Assembly: GCF_004339095.1 (NCBI RefSeq)
Contig: NZ_SMGQ01000011.1
Location: 171,575 to 235,574, forward strand
Reading direction: 5' to 3'
Length of the DNA: 64,000 bases
Source of the DNA: Natranaerovirga hydrolytica
Lineage (GTDB): Bacteria > Bacillota > Clostridia > Lachnospirales > DSM-24629
Part shown: piece by piece, positions 1 through 8,832 of the stretch
Layout of the letters: every line of letters begins with the position of its first letter
Position numbering within the stretch: position 1 is the stretch's first letter
Position numbers and translations under genes: made by a program
Notes under the pieces: generated by a model
Database searches by the model: none
Seen by the model: the letters and a program-made list of their open reading frames with translations, nothing else
Told to the model about the DNA's origin: nothing

Positions 1-1
1 A

Positions 2-151
2 TTATATGGCTTGTACAAATTTAAAAAAGGATTTAATGGCGAGTTAGTAGAGTATATAGGTGAATTTGATTTGGTTTTTAACAAAATCCTATATAAAATA
101 TGGACGTTTTGGATTCCAAAAATAAAAAAAATTTTAAAAAAAAGCAAATAA
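2..151 (+). CDS. C-terminal end of a FemAB-type peptidoglycan aminoacyltransferase (partial)
   Basis: An open frame runs in from the left edge and ends with TAA at 149-151, leaving 49 residues. The tail reads like the C-terminus of clostridial FemA/FemB-family proteins (a GLYKFKKGFNGELVEYIGEFD-type stretch followed by a basic helix rich in Lys and Trp). That family adds amino acids to the peptidoglycan stem peptide from aminoacyl-tRNA. Only the end is present, so catalytic residues cannot be checked, and the call rests on resemblance of about 20 residues. The next gene starts 21 bases later. Confidence 0.5.
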   Translation, partial: LYGLYKFKKGFNGELVEYIGEFDLVFNKILYKIWTFWIPKIKKILKKSK

Positions 152-172
152 AATAATATTGGGGGGAGTCTG

Positions 173-1288
173 TTGAATAATAATTATTATTGGTACTGGT
201 TATGTAATATAGAAGGTATTGGGAATAAAAAAATCAATAAATTAATAAAATATTTTAAAGAACCTAAAGAAATATGGACAAGTAAAGAAAATATGTTTTA
301 TGACATACAAGGTATTAGTGAAAAAGATATTCATAAGATACAAAGTTCAAAAGATGAAGAAAAAATAATAAGAGGGTACAATGAATTAGGCAAAAGAAAC
401 ATAAAATTCATTCATATAAAAGATGAAAAGTACCCACAACAGCTAAAAAAAATCTACGATTATCCTCACGGGTTATATTACACAGGAGAGTTGCCTAATA
501 GTACCCATTTAAAAATAGCAATTGTTGGCGCAAGAAAATGTTCTAATTATGGTAAAGAAATGGCAAGATACTTTGCCAAGGAACTAGCAAAAAGAGATGT
601 AGAAGTAGTCAGTGGTTTAGCAAGAGGGATAGATACATACGCTCATATAGGAGCTCTTGAAGGTAATGGGAAGACATTTGGTGTGGTGGGTAATGGTTTG
701 AATATCTCTTATCCAAAAGAAAATTTTAAGTTGCAATTAGAAGTGGGAAAAAAAGGTGGTGTCATGTCAGAGTACAATATTAATACAGAACCAAAAAAAG
801 GTCATTTTCCACTAAGAAATAGAATCATTAGTGGATTAGTTGACGGTATTCTTATTATAGAAGCTGCAAAAAAAAGTGGTTCATTAATTACAGCAGAAAT
901 TGGGTTAGAACAAGGAAAAGAAATCTTTGCCCTTCCAGGGAGAATAATAGACAAATTAAGCGAAGGTACAAATGATTTGATTAAATTAGGCGGAAAGATG
1001 GTTACAAATATTGAAGATATTCTTGAAGAATTTCAATATAAATATGTAATTGAAAATTATAATACAATAAGCGAAAATATAGAAAAAAATATAGAAAAAA
1101 AAGTGAAATCACTTGATAAAAATGAAAAAATAGTGTATGCTTGTTTGAACTTAGAACCTAAACATATTGAAAACATTTTAAATGAAATTAATTTAAATAT
1201 ACAAGAAATCAATCATATTTTATTGGTATTAGAGATGAAAGGTTTTATCAAGCAATTACCAAATAAATATTATATCATCAAAGTATAG
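173..1288 (+). CDS. dprA: DNA-processing protein DprA (Smf)
   Basis: DprA binds incoming single-stranded DNA and loads RecA during natural transformation; it is conserved in most bacteria, including those never seen to transform. The 371-residue length is usual. An N-terminal helix-hairpin-helix-like region comes first. The Rossmann-like core follows, with VGARKCSNYG near residue 118, SGLARGIDTYAH near 146 and LRNRIISGL near 213. A C-terminal winged-helix-like segment ends the protein. The start is TTG at 173, five bases after a GGGGGGAG ribosome binding site. topA begins 12 bases after the stop, so the two are probably cotranscribed, as in many Firmicutes. Confidence 0.95.
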   Translation: MNNNYYWYWLCNIEGIGNKKINKLIKYFKEPKEIWTSKENMFYDIQGISEKDIHKIQSSKDEEKIIRGYNELGKRNIKFIHIKDEKYPQQLKKIYDYPHGLYYTGELPNSTHLKIAIVGARKCSNYGKEMARYFAKELAKRDVEVVSGLARGIDTYAHIGALEGNGKTFGVVGNGLNISYPKENFKLQLEVGKKGGVMSEYNINTEPKKGHFPLRNRIISGLVDGILIIEAAKKSGSLITAEIGLEQGKEIFALPGRIIDKLSEGTNDLIKLGGKMVTNIEDILEEFQYKYVIENYNTISENIEKNIEKKVKSLDKNEKIVYACLNLEPKHIENILNEINLNIQEINHILLVLEMKGFIKQLPNKYYIIKV

Positions 1289-1300
1289 TGGAGGGTATAT

Positions 1301-3364
1301 ATGGCAAAATATTTAGTAATAGTTGAATCTCCAGCAAAAGCAAAGACCATTAAAAAGTTTTTAGGAAGCAATTACAAAGTAGAAGCTTCTAATGGACATG
1401 TTAGAGATTTGCCTAAAAGTCAATTAGGTGTCGATGTAGACAATGACTTTGAACCAAAGTATATAACAATAAGAGGGAAAGGAGAATTATTAGCAAAGCT
1501 TAGAAAAGAAGTTAAAAAAGCCCAAAAAATCTTTTTAGCAACTGACCCGGATAGAGAAGGAGAAGCCATCTCTTGGCACTTGGTTCATTCATTAAAATTA
1601 GAAGATAAAGTGGTTAGTCGTATTTCGTTTAATGAAATCACTAAAAATGCCGTTAAAAATTCAATTAAACAAGCACGAGAAATCGATATGGATTTAGTTG
1701 ACTCACAACAAGCACGAAGAATTTTAGATCGAGTGGTAGGTTATAAAATTAGTCCTTTATTATGGAAAAAAATAAAAAAAGGCTTAAGTGCAGGAAGGGT
1801 TCAATCCTCAGCACTAAAATTAATTTGTGATAGAGAAGAAGAAATTAATGCGTTTATTCCAGAAGAATACTGGTCTTTAGAAGCCATTCTAAAAATTAAT
1901 CAAACCCAAGAAAGTATAAATTGTAAATTTTATGGTACCACAAAAGAAAAAATAAAAATAAGTTCAAAGGATGAATTAGATCAGATTGTCAATAATTTAG
2001 AAGGAGCAGATTATAAAATTTCTGAAGTTAAAAAAAGGGATAGACATAAAAAACCTTTAAATCCTTTTATAACAAGCACATTGCAACAGGAAGCCTCTAA
2101 AAAATTAAATTTTTCTACACAAAAAACAATGCGAATTGCTCAACAATTGTATGAAGGTATTGATATAGAAAAAGAAGGAACTGTTGGGTTAATAACTTAT
2201 TTGCGTACAGACTCAATTAGAATCTCAGAAGAGGCAGAAACACAGTTAAGAGAATATATTCAAAATGAGTATGGTGAACAATACCTTAGGGAAGCAGTAA
2301 AAGAAAAAAAATCAACAAAAAAAGTTCAAGATGCTCATGAGGCTATAAGACCTACTTATGTACATCTTAAACCAGAAAACATAAAAAAATCCTTATCAAG
2401 AGATCAATTTAGGCTGTATCAATTAATATGGACGCGATTTGTTGCAAGTAGAATGAAACCAGCAAAATATATCACCACATCTATAAAAATTGATGCAAAA
2501 GAATACCGATTTACGGCCAGTACATCAACGTTGGATTTTGATGGTTTTTTAAAAGTATATAAAATGAATGAAGAAGAAAAAGAAAATAAAATTATTAGCA
2601 ATATACAAGAAGATACTAAGCTAACCTTAGATGAATTAGAGCCTAAACAACACTTTACACAACCACCGCCAAGGTTTAGTGAGGCAAGTTTAGTAAAAAC
2701 TTTAGAAGAGCTTGGAATAGGTCGTCCAAGTACTTATGCACCAACCATTACAACGATTATGCAAAGAAGGTATATCATAAAAGAAGATAAAATGCTTTTT
2801 CCTACTGAATTAGGTGAAATTGTTACAAATATTATGAAAGAATACTTTAAGGATATTGTGAATACAAATTTTACGGCAACACTAGAAAAAGAATTGGATC
2901 AAGTAGAAGAAGGAGAACTTTTTTGGAAAGAGGTATTAAGAAAGTTTTATCCAGACTTTATTGTGACTGTTGAAAAAGCAGAAGAAGAAATTGGAGATAT
3001 AAAAATAGAAGAAGAAGTAACAGATGTCATATGTGAGCAATGTGGAGAAAATATGGTTATTAGATATGGTAGACATGGTAAGTTTCTGGCTTGCCCTGCC
3101 TTTCCAGAGTGTCGAAATACAAAGCCGTATTTTGAAAAAATAGGTGTTGACTGTCCAAAGTGTGATGGAGAAGTTGTTATAAGAAAAACAAAAAAAGGTA
3201 GAAGGTATTTTGGTTGTGAGAATATTCCTGAATGTGATTTTATGACTTGGCAAAAACCAACGGATACTAAATGTCCAAAATGTGACGCAGTATTACTAGA
3301 AAAAGGTAAACACTTGGTATGTTCTGATGAAAAATGTAATTTCCAAACAGAAAATAATAAATAG
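1301..3364 (+). CDS. topA: DNA topoisomerase I (type IA)
   Basis: This enzyme relaxes negatively supercoiled DNA by making a transient single-strand break. The 687-residue protein starts with a Toprim domain (VESPAKAKT at about 8-16, DPDREGEA at about 82-89). The catalytic tyrosine is Y300 in the motif TYLRTDS. The C-terminus carries three four-cysteine zinc ribbons of topoisomerase type, beginning near residues 577, 617 and 657 (CEQC..CPAFPEC, CPKC..CENIPEC, CPKC..CSDEKC). The start is ATG at 1301 behind GGAGGG. The DprA-TopA-CodY order is common in Firmicutes. Confidence 0.98.
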   Translation: MAKYLVIVESPAKAKTIKKFLGSNYKVEASNGHVRDLPKSQLGVDVDNDFEPKYITIRGKGELLAKLRKEVKKAQKIFLATDPDREGEAISWHLVHSLKLEDKVVSRISFNEITKNAVKNSIKQAREIDMDLVDSQQARRILDRVVGYKISPLLWKKIKKGLSAGRVQSSALKLICDREEEINAFIPEEYWSLEAILKINQTQESINCKFYGTTKEKIKISSKDELDQIVNNLEGADYKISEVKKRDRHKKPLNPFITSTLQQEASKKLNFSTQKTMRIAQQLYEGIDIEKEGTVGLITYLRTDSIRISEEAETQLREYIQNEYGEQYLREAVKEKKSTKKVQDAHEAIRPTYVHLKPENIKKSLSRDQFRLYQLIWTRFVASRMKPAKYITTSIKIDAKEYRFTASTSTLDFDGFLKVYKMNEEEKENKIISNIQEDTKLTLDELEPKQHFTQPPPRFSEASLVKTLEELGIGRPSTYAPTITTIMQRRYIIKEDKMLFPTELGEIVTNIMKEYFKDIVNTNFTATLEKELDQVEEGELFWKEVLRKFYPDFIVTVEKAEEEIGDIKIEEEVTDVICEQCGENMVIRYGRHGKFLACPAFPECRNTKPYFEKIGVDCPKCDGEVVIRKTKKGRRYFGCENIPECDFMTWQKPTDTKCPKCDAVLLEKGKHLVCSDEKCNFQTENNK

Positions 3365-3381
3365 ACTATAGATTTGATAAA

Positions 3382-3409
3382 TTGCTTGTAAATTCAGCAA
3401 TATTATGAT
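3382..3409 (+). promoter_or_regulatory. Candidate sigma-A promoter for codY
   Basis: TTGCTT (3382-3387) and TATGAT (3404-3409) are separated by 16 bases in the topA-codY spacer. A leader of about 140 bases would follow. It contains an inverted repeat GAATTTCTA (3449-3457) / TAGAAATTC (3511-3519) enclosing a second short one, AATAACC/GGTATT. The promoter is inferred from consensus match only. Confidence 0.45.
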
Positions 3410-3559
3410 AAAATTTAAAGTGTTAATTATCCCAATTATTTTTTTAAGGAATTTCTAACAAAGTGATTTTAATAACCGTATATAAATAAAGGTATTAAAA
3501 TGATAAGTAATAGAAATTCTAGACTATAAGAAAACTAAAGATTTATAGGAGGTCATTAA

Positions 3560-4324
3560 ATGAGTGTACAATTATTAGACAAGACAAGAAAAATCAATAA
3601 GCTACTACAAAAAACAAGTTCAGAAAGAGTGATTTTCAGCGATATTTGTGAGGTATTAAACGAAATACTACAATCAAATACGTTAGTGATCAGTAAAAAA
3701 GGCAAAGTATTAGGTGTGAAAAATGAATCCGAATTTGGTATTATAACGGAATTTTTACAAGGCAATATTGGTGAATACATTGATTTGCAATTAAATGAAA
3801 GATTATTAAACATCTTATCAACTAAAGAAAATGTTAATCTTGCAACATTAGGCTTTTCAAATGTGGATGAATACAGCGGTATTATCATACCAATTGATAT
3901 TGCAGGAGAAAGACTAGGCACATTATTCTTATATAGAAAATCCAATGATTACAATTTAGAAGATATCATTCTAGGTGAATATGGAGCTACTGTAGTAGGA
4001 TTAGAGATAATGAGATCTGTTAAAGAAGAATCAGATGAAGAAACGAGAAAAATGACCATTGTAAAATCAGCAATTGGTACATTATCATTCTCAGAGCTAG
4101 AAGCCATTTTACACATTTTTGAGGAACTAAATGGTCCAGAGGGCATTTTAGTAGCAAGTAAGATAGCAGATAGCGTTGGTATCACACGATCAGTCATTGT
4201 AAACGCACTGAGAAAATTTGAAAGTGCTGGTGTTATTGAATCTCGTTCTTTAGGTATGAAAGGAACATATATTAAAGTCCTTAATGATATTCTATTAGAA
4301 GAACTTAATAAAATGAGAAGATAA
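3560..4324 (+). CDS. codY: GTP-sensing global transcriptional regulator CodY
   Basis: CodY is a dimeric DNA-binding protein that represses, and sometimes activates, nutrient-limitation genes when branched-chain amino acids and GTP are plentiful. The 254-residue protein has the N-terminal ligand-sensing GAF domain and a C-terminal winged helix-turn-helix (ASKIADSVGITRSVIVNAL at about 195-213). ATG at 3560 follows an AGGAGG site. A strong terminator directly downstream closes the dprA-topA-codY segment. In B. subtilis CodY represses the fla/che operon; whether it does so here is unknown, since no good CodY box was found upstream of flgB. Confidence 0.97.
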   Translation: MSVQLLDKTRKINKLLQKTSSERVIFSDICEVLNEILQSNTLVISKKGKVLGVKNESEFGIITEFLQGNIGEYIDLQLNERLLNILSTKENVNLATLGFSNVDEYSGIIIPIDIAGERLGTLFLYRKSNDYNLEDIILGEYGATVVGLEIMRSVKEESDEETRKMTIVKSAIGTLSFSELEAILHIFEELNGPEGILVASKIADSVGITRSVIVNALRKFESAGVIESRSLGMKGTYIKVLNDILLEELNKMRR

Positions 4325-4340
4325 TATAAAACCATATTTC

Positions 4341-4377
4341 AAAAAGTCTAAAAGCAAGTTTGCTTTTAGACTTTTTT
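4341..4377 (+). terminator. Rho-independent terminator after codY
   Basis: A perfect 17-bp stem, AAAAAGTCTAAAAGCAA with its complement, has a 2-base centre in the DNA and is followed by a run of T. It begins 16 bases after the codY stop codon and separates codY from the flagellar operon. Confidence 0.9.
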
Positions 4378-4782
4378 GTTGTGTAATAGAAAATTTTCCA
4401 TACTAACCTTGCAACATGCCTTTCGCTCCGCTTCAGGCACAAGTTTCAATGAAAGTTCAATCTCCAAATTCTTGCAAGCAAGTTTGTAGATAGAAATTTC
4501 ATATTAACAAAGTTAAAAGTTTCTAATCTCATAGTCCTTAAAACATCAATAGGACATATGGATTATTGGAAATTAATTAAAAATTTTTTTTTTCAACAAA
4601 AAAAAGAAAAAATCATAGAAAAAATATAATAGAGATAGAACTTTAGAGGGTATTTAGGACACACTATTTAGAAAACACACAAAATAACAAATTAATGACA
4701 TTTTAAAATGGGTTTAATTATAAATAAATAGAAAATTTCGAAGTAAAAAATGTTGGATAATAAAGGTTTATGTCGAATGTGA
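4378..4782. other. Long non-coding spacer before the fla/che operon
   Basis: About 400 bases between the codY terminator and the flgB promoter contain no gene-like frame. The left part holds an inverted copy of the dispersed repeat (4408-4493). A small hairpin GTCCT/AGGAC lies at 4534-4555. Poly-T and poly-A tracts occupy 4583-4612. TATAAT at 4625-4630 has no acceptable -35. No c-di-GMP riboswitch core and no CodY box better than 10 of 15 positions was seen. Confidence 0.7.
4408..4493 (-). repeat. Dispersed two-hairpin repeat, copy 1 (inverted)
   Basis: Read on the minus strand, this copy contains CAAACTTGCTTGCAAG, then ATTTGGAGATTG, ACTTTCATTGAAA, and CTTGTGCCTGAAGCG. Two hairpins can form. 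The first pairs CAATCT (4458-4463) with AGATAG (4488-4493), one mismatch. The second pairs TGCCT (4417-4421) with AGGCA (4435-4439). Copy 2 at 5728 has nearly the same order of blocks in the opposite orientation. Confidence 0.75.
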
Positions 4783-4811
4783 TTGAATTAAGTCTAATTA
4801 CTTAGTATAAT
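4783..4811 (+). promoter_or_regulatory. Sigma-A type promoter of the fla/che operon
   Basis: TTGAAT (4783-4788) and a perfect TATAAT (4806-4811) are separated by exactly 17 bases, 82 bases upstream of the flgB start. This is the best promoter match in the spacer. No SigD-type site (TAAA with GCCGATAT) was found, which fits an early-class operon read by the vegetative sigma factor. Confidence 0.7.
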
Positions 4812-4892
4812 AGACTTGAATTATTTTATAGATAAATTATAATAAATTTAGAGTTAAAAGTGTACTTAAAAATAAATAAAGGGGTGAGTGAC

Positions 4893-5261
4893 ATGTCTAT
4901 TAATATGTTTAATCAAACAAGTTTACTAAACAAGTCTTTGGATGCAGCTTGGATGAGAAATACGGTATTAGCAGATAATATTGCCAATGTAGATACTCCC
5001 GGTTATAAAAGAAAAGATGTCGTCTTTGAAGATCATCTTAAAAGGGAATTGCTTAGCAATAAAAGTAAGAATATTAATCAATTAAGCAGTGTGAATCCAA
5101 GCATTATTGTAGACAAAGCGCATTTAGAATACCGTAAGGATGGTAACAATGTGGATATTGACACAGAAATGGTTGAGTTATCAAAGAACCAATTGAGATA
5201 TAATACATTAATTGCACAGGTAAATCATGATTTTAATAGAATGAAAACAGCTATTACATAA
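4893..5261 (+). CDS. flgB: Flagellar basal-body rod protein FlgB
   Basis: FlgB is a proximal rod subunit, exported by the flagellar type III system and assembled above the MS ring. The 122-residue product has the rod-protein signature LADNIANVDTPGYKRKDVVFE near residues 26-46. The frame is open back to a GTG at 4860, but ATG at 4893 is preferred because AAGGGGTGAG lies just before it and family members begin here. It is the first gene of the fla/che operon, and flgC starts 17 bases after its stop. Confidence 0.95.
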   Translation: MSINMFNQTSLLNKSLDAAWMRNTVLADNIANVDTPGYKRKDVVFEDHLKRELLSNKSKNINQLSSVNPSIIVDKAHLEYRKDGNNVDIDTEMVELSKNQLRYNTLIAQVNHDFNRMKTAIT

Positions 5262-5278
5262 TGATAGGAGGAAAACAA

Positions 5279-5716
5279 ATGTCTTTTTTTAGTTCGTTAA
5301 ATACGAGTGCCTCTGGGTTAACGGCCCAAAGATTAAGAATGGATACAATCTCTCAAAATATAGCCAATGTCAACACAACAAGAACTGAAAATGGCGGGCC
5401 TTATAGAAGAAAAACGGTTGTCTTTGAAGAAAACAACAACAATAAATTTGGAGATGTATTAAACGCAAAAATGAATGGTTATTCAGGAAGTGGCGTTAAG
5501 ATTACAAGTATAATAGAAGACACACGACCATTTGAACAAGTATATGATCCAACTCATCCTGATGCAAATGAAGAAGGATATGTACTGATGCCAAATGTAA
5601 ATGTGGTAGAAGAAATGACAAATATGATTAGTGCCAATAGATCTTATGAAGCAAATGTTACAGCAATTAATGCAACACAAGGTATGGCAACAAAAGCATT
5701 AGAGATTGGAAGATAA
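5279..5716 (+). CDS. flgC: Flagellar basal-body rod protein FlgC
   Basis: FlgC is a second proximal rod subunit. The 145-residue protein begins MSFFSSLNTSASGLTAQRLR and contains SQNIANVNTTRT, the rod/hook family signature. Its C-terminus has the usual VVEEMTNMISANRSYEANV helix used in axial assembly. ATG at 5279 is chosen over 5261 because AGGAGG at 5266-5271 sits between the two. The spacer after the stop (131 bases) is unusually long for this operon and holds a dispersed repeat. Confidence 0.95.
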   Translation: MSFFSSLNTSASGLTAQRLRMDTISQNIANVNTTRTENGGPYRRKTVVFEENNNNKFGDVLNAKMNGYSGSGVKITSIIEDTRPFEQVYDPTHPDANEEGYVLMPNVNVVEEMTNMISANRSYEANVTAINATQGMATKALEIGR

Positions 5717-5727
5717 TATGGAAGTAT

Positions 5728-5811
5728 TAATTTCAAACTTGCTTGCAAGGATTTGAAAATTAGACTTTCATAGAAAACTTGTGTCTGAAGCGAGGCAGAA
5801 GACATAAGGTG
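5728..5811 (+). repeat. Dispersed two-hairpin repeat, copy 2 (flgC-fliE spacer)
   Basis: This copy shares CAAACTTGCTTGCAAG, ACTTTCAT.GAAA and the CTTGTG.CTGAAGCG block with copy 1 (inverted at 4408). The first hairpin pairs TAATTT (5728-5733) with AAATTA (5757-5762). The second pairs CTTGTGTCT (5778-5786) with AGACATAAG (5800-5808), including one G-T wobble. The stems differ from those of the other copies but remain paired. Confidence 0.75.
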
Positions 5812-5847
5812 AATTCATATTTTAAATATAGGAGCGTGTGGTATAAA

Positions 5848-6141
5848 ATGAGAATTGAGTCTTTGCAAACAATAAATCAATTAATTGGTCAAGATAATAA
5901 TAAAGATCAAAAAACAGTGTTTGGCGATTTTTTTGATGCAGCAATGAATCGAGTGAATGAAACCAATGCATTAGAAAAAGAAGCTAATGATATTACACTT
6001 GATTTTATATTAGGTGAAACAGATAATATCCACGATGTAATGATTGCACAAGAAAAAGCAAATGTAGCCTTACAATATACAGTGGAGATAAGAAATAAAA
6101 CCTTAGACGCGTACAATGAATTAATGAGAATGCAAATATAA
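5848..6141 (+). CDS. fliE: Flagellar hook-basal body complex protein FliE
   Basis: FliE joins the MS ring to the rod. The 97-residue product has the family's C-terminal pattern, VMIAQEKANVALQYTVEIRNK, and about the usual length. The frame is open upstream to 5779, but those extra codons lie inside the dispersed repeat. ATG at 5848, preceded by AGGAGC, gives a normal FliE N-terminus. Confidence 0.95.
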   Translation: MRIESLQTINQLIGQDNNKDQKTVFGDFFDAAMNRVNETNALEKEANDITLDFILGETDNIHDVMIAQEKANVALQYTVEIRNKTLDAYNELMRMQI

Positions 6142-6204
6142 GATTAAATTAAAAACTAAAATAATAATAAAAACCTTAGCCAAACGGGTTGAAGGGGTGT
6201 AATG

Positions 6205-7815
6205 ATGAATGAAACATTAAATAATTTCTCGCAACAAATAACCAACTTCTTTGAAAAATACGACAAAAAGCAAAAAATTAAAATATTTGGAATAGCAGCT
6301 GCAGTTATAGCTTCTTTAGTACTCTTAGTTTTTATAATCAATCAACCAAATTTTGATGTATTGGTTAATGATGTGACACCTCAACAAGCTGCTGAAATTC
6401 GAGATATTTTAGAAGAAAACAATATAAGACATAGAATTTCCTCTGATGGTTCTACCATAGAAGTAGAGACAAAACAAACAGCTGATGCAAATATGGCATT
6501 AGGACAAAGAGGGATTCCCACCAGTGGATTTACATATCAAGACGCTTTTGCAACAGGGTTTAGCACAACAGAAGCAGAAAGACAAAAAATGTATGAGTTG
6601 GCATTTCGTGGGGAATTAGCAGAAAGTATAAAAACCATAGAGGGTATTGACGACGCAATTGTTAATTTGGTTATGCCAAATCAAGATAGAACCATATTTG
6701 ATGAAAACAAAGAGGCATCTGCAAGTGTACTATTGACCACACAAGAAAGTCTTACTCAAGCACAAGTACAAGGGATCGTTAATTTTTTAATTGCGGGAGT
6801 ACCTAATCTAGCAGAAAAAAATGTGCGTGTCGTAGACCAAAGAGGTAACGTGTTATATTATGGTGAGGAAAGTGAATTTCAAAATAGTTTAGGTAGTCAA
6901 TACGATTATCTAAAACAAAGAACTTTGTCAATGGAAAGAAACTTAATGTCTGCATTATTAAGATTAGGAATTATTGATGATGCAGAAGTAATGGTTAATT
7001 TAAGTATGGATTTTGACAGAGTATCTTCTACATCAGAAGAATACTCTACTCCAGAAGGACAAGACACAGGTATCCCGAGATCCACATACAGTTATGAATC
7101 TATGGGGACACAAACGGATATAGCAGGAGGAGCACCTGGTGTGGATGCAAATGCAATTCCTGAATATGCTATGCCAGATGGTGGAGGATCAGAAAGTTCT
7201 ACGAATATTAATCAAATAGAATATGAAGTTAATCGTACCATTACAAATATTGAACGAGAAATTGGTAGAATACAAACGGATCAATCTTCTGTAGCAGTTG
7301 TCGTTAATGAATATGACATTATAAGAGAAGAAGATTTAATCAATCGAGGAGAATTAGAAGATAGAACGTTCCAAGAGTATCAAGAAGAAGAAATGGATAA
7401 CCTTAGAACGCCTTTAGGAGAAGATGTTATTAATCAAATCCAAACTTTAGTTGCAAGTGCAACAGGTATCGAAAATGTACAAGTTATTGGTTATAGAGTG
7501 CCTATTTTCTATGATGCTGTTATAGAGGAAACGCCTTGGACAGATTATATTCCACTTGGATTAACGGTTCTTATCATTGGATTATTAGCATTTGCAGTAT
7601 ATAAAGGAATGGGAACAGAAGAAGTTATAGAAACAGAACCAGAATTATCAGTAGAAGATATGTTAGCAACAACCAAAGAACATCAAGAAATGGATAAAAT
7701 TGAATTTGATGATAAATCAGAAGCAAGAAAACAAATTGAAAACTTTGTAGATGATAATCCAGATGCAGTTGCTCAGTTACTTAGAAATTGGCTAAATGAA
7801 GATTGGGAGGGATAA
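6205..7815 (+). CDS. fliF: Flagellar MS-ring protein FliF
   Basis: FliF forms the membrane ring on which the export apparatus, rod and rotor are built. The 536-residue protein has an N-terminal transmembrane helix (about 26-45) and two ring-building motif regions (about 48-215, including GQRGIPTSGF). A long periplasmic part and a second transmembrane helix near 452-470 follow. The acidic C-terminal tail (about 505-536) is the FliG-binding segment. Two ATGs are adjacent at 6202 and 6205; 6205 has the better spacing from AAGGGG. Confidence 0.96.
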   Translation: MNETLNNFSQQITNFFEKYDKKQKIKIFGIAAAVIASLVLLVFIINQPNFDVLVNDVTPQQAAEIRDILEENNIRHRISSDGSTIEVETKQTADANMALGQRGIPTSGFTYQDAFATGFSTTEAERQKMYELAFRGELAESIKTIEGIDDAIVNLVMPNQDRTIFDENKEASASVLLTTQESLTQAQVQGIVNFLIAGVPNLAEKNVRVVDQRGNVLYYGEESEFQNSLGSQYDYLKQRTLSMERNLMSALLRLGIIDDAEVMVNLSMDFDRVSSTSEEYSTPEGQDTGIPRSTYSYESMGTQTDIAGGAPGVDANAIPEYAMPDGGGSESSTNINQIEYEVNRTITNIEREIGRIQTDQSSVAVVVNEYDIIREEDLINRGELEDRTFQEYQEEEMDNLRTPLGEDVINQIQTLVASATGIENVQVIGYRVPIFYDAVIEETPWTDYIPLGLTVLIIGLLAFAVYKGMGTEEVIETEPELSVEDMLATTKEHQEMDKIEFDDKSEARKQIENFVDDNPDAVAQLLRNWLNEDWEG

Positions 7816-7818
7816 AGC

Positions 7819-8832
7819 ATGGCAACAAAAGAAAAAACATTTAAAGGCGTACAAAAAGCAGCAATACTTCTAATCGCTCTTGGCCCAGAAAAATCTTCAG
7901 AAATATTTAAACATCTAAAAGAAGAAGAAATTGAGCAACTCACTTTAGAAATAGCCAATACAAGAAGTGTATCACCAAAAGCAAAAGAAGAAATCATGCA
8001 AGAGTTTTATGAAATTTGTTTGGCACAACAATATATTGCAGAAGGTGGTATTTCATATGCTAAAGAGCTTCTTGAGAAGGCTCTAGGTGACGATAAGGCT
8101 AAAGATGTTATTGGAAGGTTAACGGCTTCATTACAAGTCAGACCATTTGAATTTGTTAGAAAAACAGATGCAAGTCAATTGCTGAACTTTATACAAGATG
8201 AACATAGCCAAACCATAGCGTTGATTTTATCTTATTTATCACCAGCACAATCGGCAATGATTTTAGCTGCCTTGTCTCCAGAGAAGCAAGCAGATGTAGC
8301 AAAACGTATTGCGCAAATGGATAGAACGTCGCCAGATGTTATAAAAGATGTAGAGAATGTATTAGAAAGAAAACTATCATCCCTTGTAACGCAAGATTAT
8401 ACCGTTGTAGGTGGTGTAGACAATATTGTTGAAATTCTTAATTCTGTAGACAGAAGTACTGAAAAACACATTATGGAAACATTAGAGATTGAAGATACAG
8501 AATTAGCAGAAGAAATTAGGAAGAAAATGTTTGTATTTGAAGACATCTTATCTCTGGATGACCGTTCCATACAAAGAGTGCTTAGAGAAGTGGATAACAA
8601 TGATTTGGCTGTTGCTCTTAAAGGTTCAGGAGAAGAAGTACAAAATGTTATCTTTAAAAACTTATCGTCACGTTTGGCTACAATGATAAAAGAAGATATG
8701 GAATATATGGGTCCAGTTAGACTTAAAGATGTAGAAGAGTCACAGCAAAAAATTGTTAACATCATTAGAAAGTTAGAAGATGCAGCTGAGATTGTCATTT
8801 CTAGGGGTGGAGGTGACGAAATAATTGTCTAA
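7819..8832 (+). CDS. fliG: Flagellar motor switch protein FliG
   Basis: FliG is the rotor protein that meets the stator and generates torque. The 337-residue length is typical. The N-terminal FliF-binding domain starts KGVQKAAILLIALGPEKSSEIFKHL. The middle domain has an EHSQTIALILSYL segment (EHPQ-type motif, near residue 126). The C-terminal domain carries the charged torque helix, LSLDDRSIQRVLREVDNNDL. ATG at 7819 lies three bases after the fliF stop. The 3' end overlaps fliH by eight bases, which suggests translational coupling. Confidence 0.97.
   Translation: MATKEKTFKGVQKAAILLIALGPEKSSEIFKHLKEEEIEQLTLEIANTRSVSPKAKEEIMQEFYEICLAQQYIAEGGISYAKELLEKALGDDKAKDVIGRLTASLQVRPFEFVRKTDASQLLNFIQDEHSQTIALILSYLSPAQSAMILAALSPEKQADVAKRIAQMDRTSPDVIKDVENVLERKLSSLVTQDYTVVGGVDNIVEILNSVDRSTEKHIMETLEIEDTELAEEIRKKMFVFEDILSLDDRSIQRVLREVDNNDLAVALKGSGEEVQNVIFKNLSSRLATMIKEDMEYMGPVRLKDVEESQQKIVNIIRKLEDAAEIVISRGGGDEIIV

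Noticed and set aside
3556-4335. Two antisense open frames of 129 and 128 codons opposite codY
   Set aside because: They mirror the codons of a well-supported gene, have Ser/Thr/Leu-heavy composition typical of shadow frames, and show no ribosome binding site or family motif.
4600-4630. Second promoter at TATAAT 4625-4630
   Set aside because: There is no acceptable -35 element at 15-19 bases; the upstream tract is only A-rich.
4381-4892. CodY box upstream of the fla/che operon
   Set aside because: The best site compared with AATTTTCWGAAAATT matched about 10 of 15 positions, which is expected by chance in AT-rich DNA.
4381-4892. c-di-GMP-I riboswitch upstream of flgB
   Set aside because: It is known in this position in some Clostridia, but the conserved core and tetraloop receptor were not found; the structured part is the dispersed repeat.
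5779-5847. N-terminal extension of fliE
   Set aside because: The extra codons are inside the dispersed repeat and give a basic, unconserved peptide; ATG 5848 has its own ribosome binding site and starts a normal FliE.
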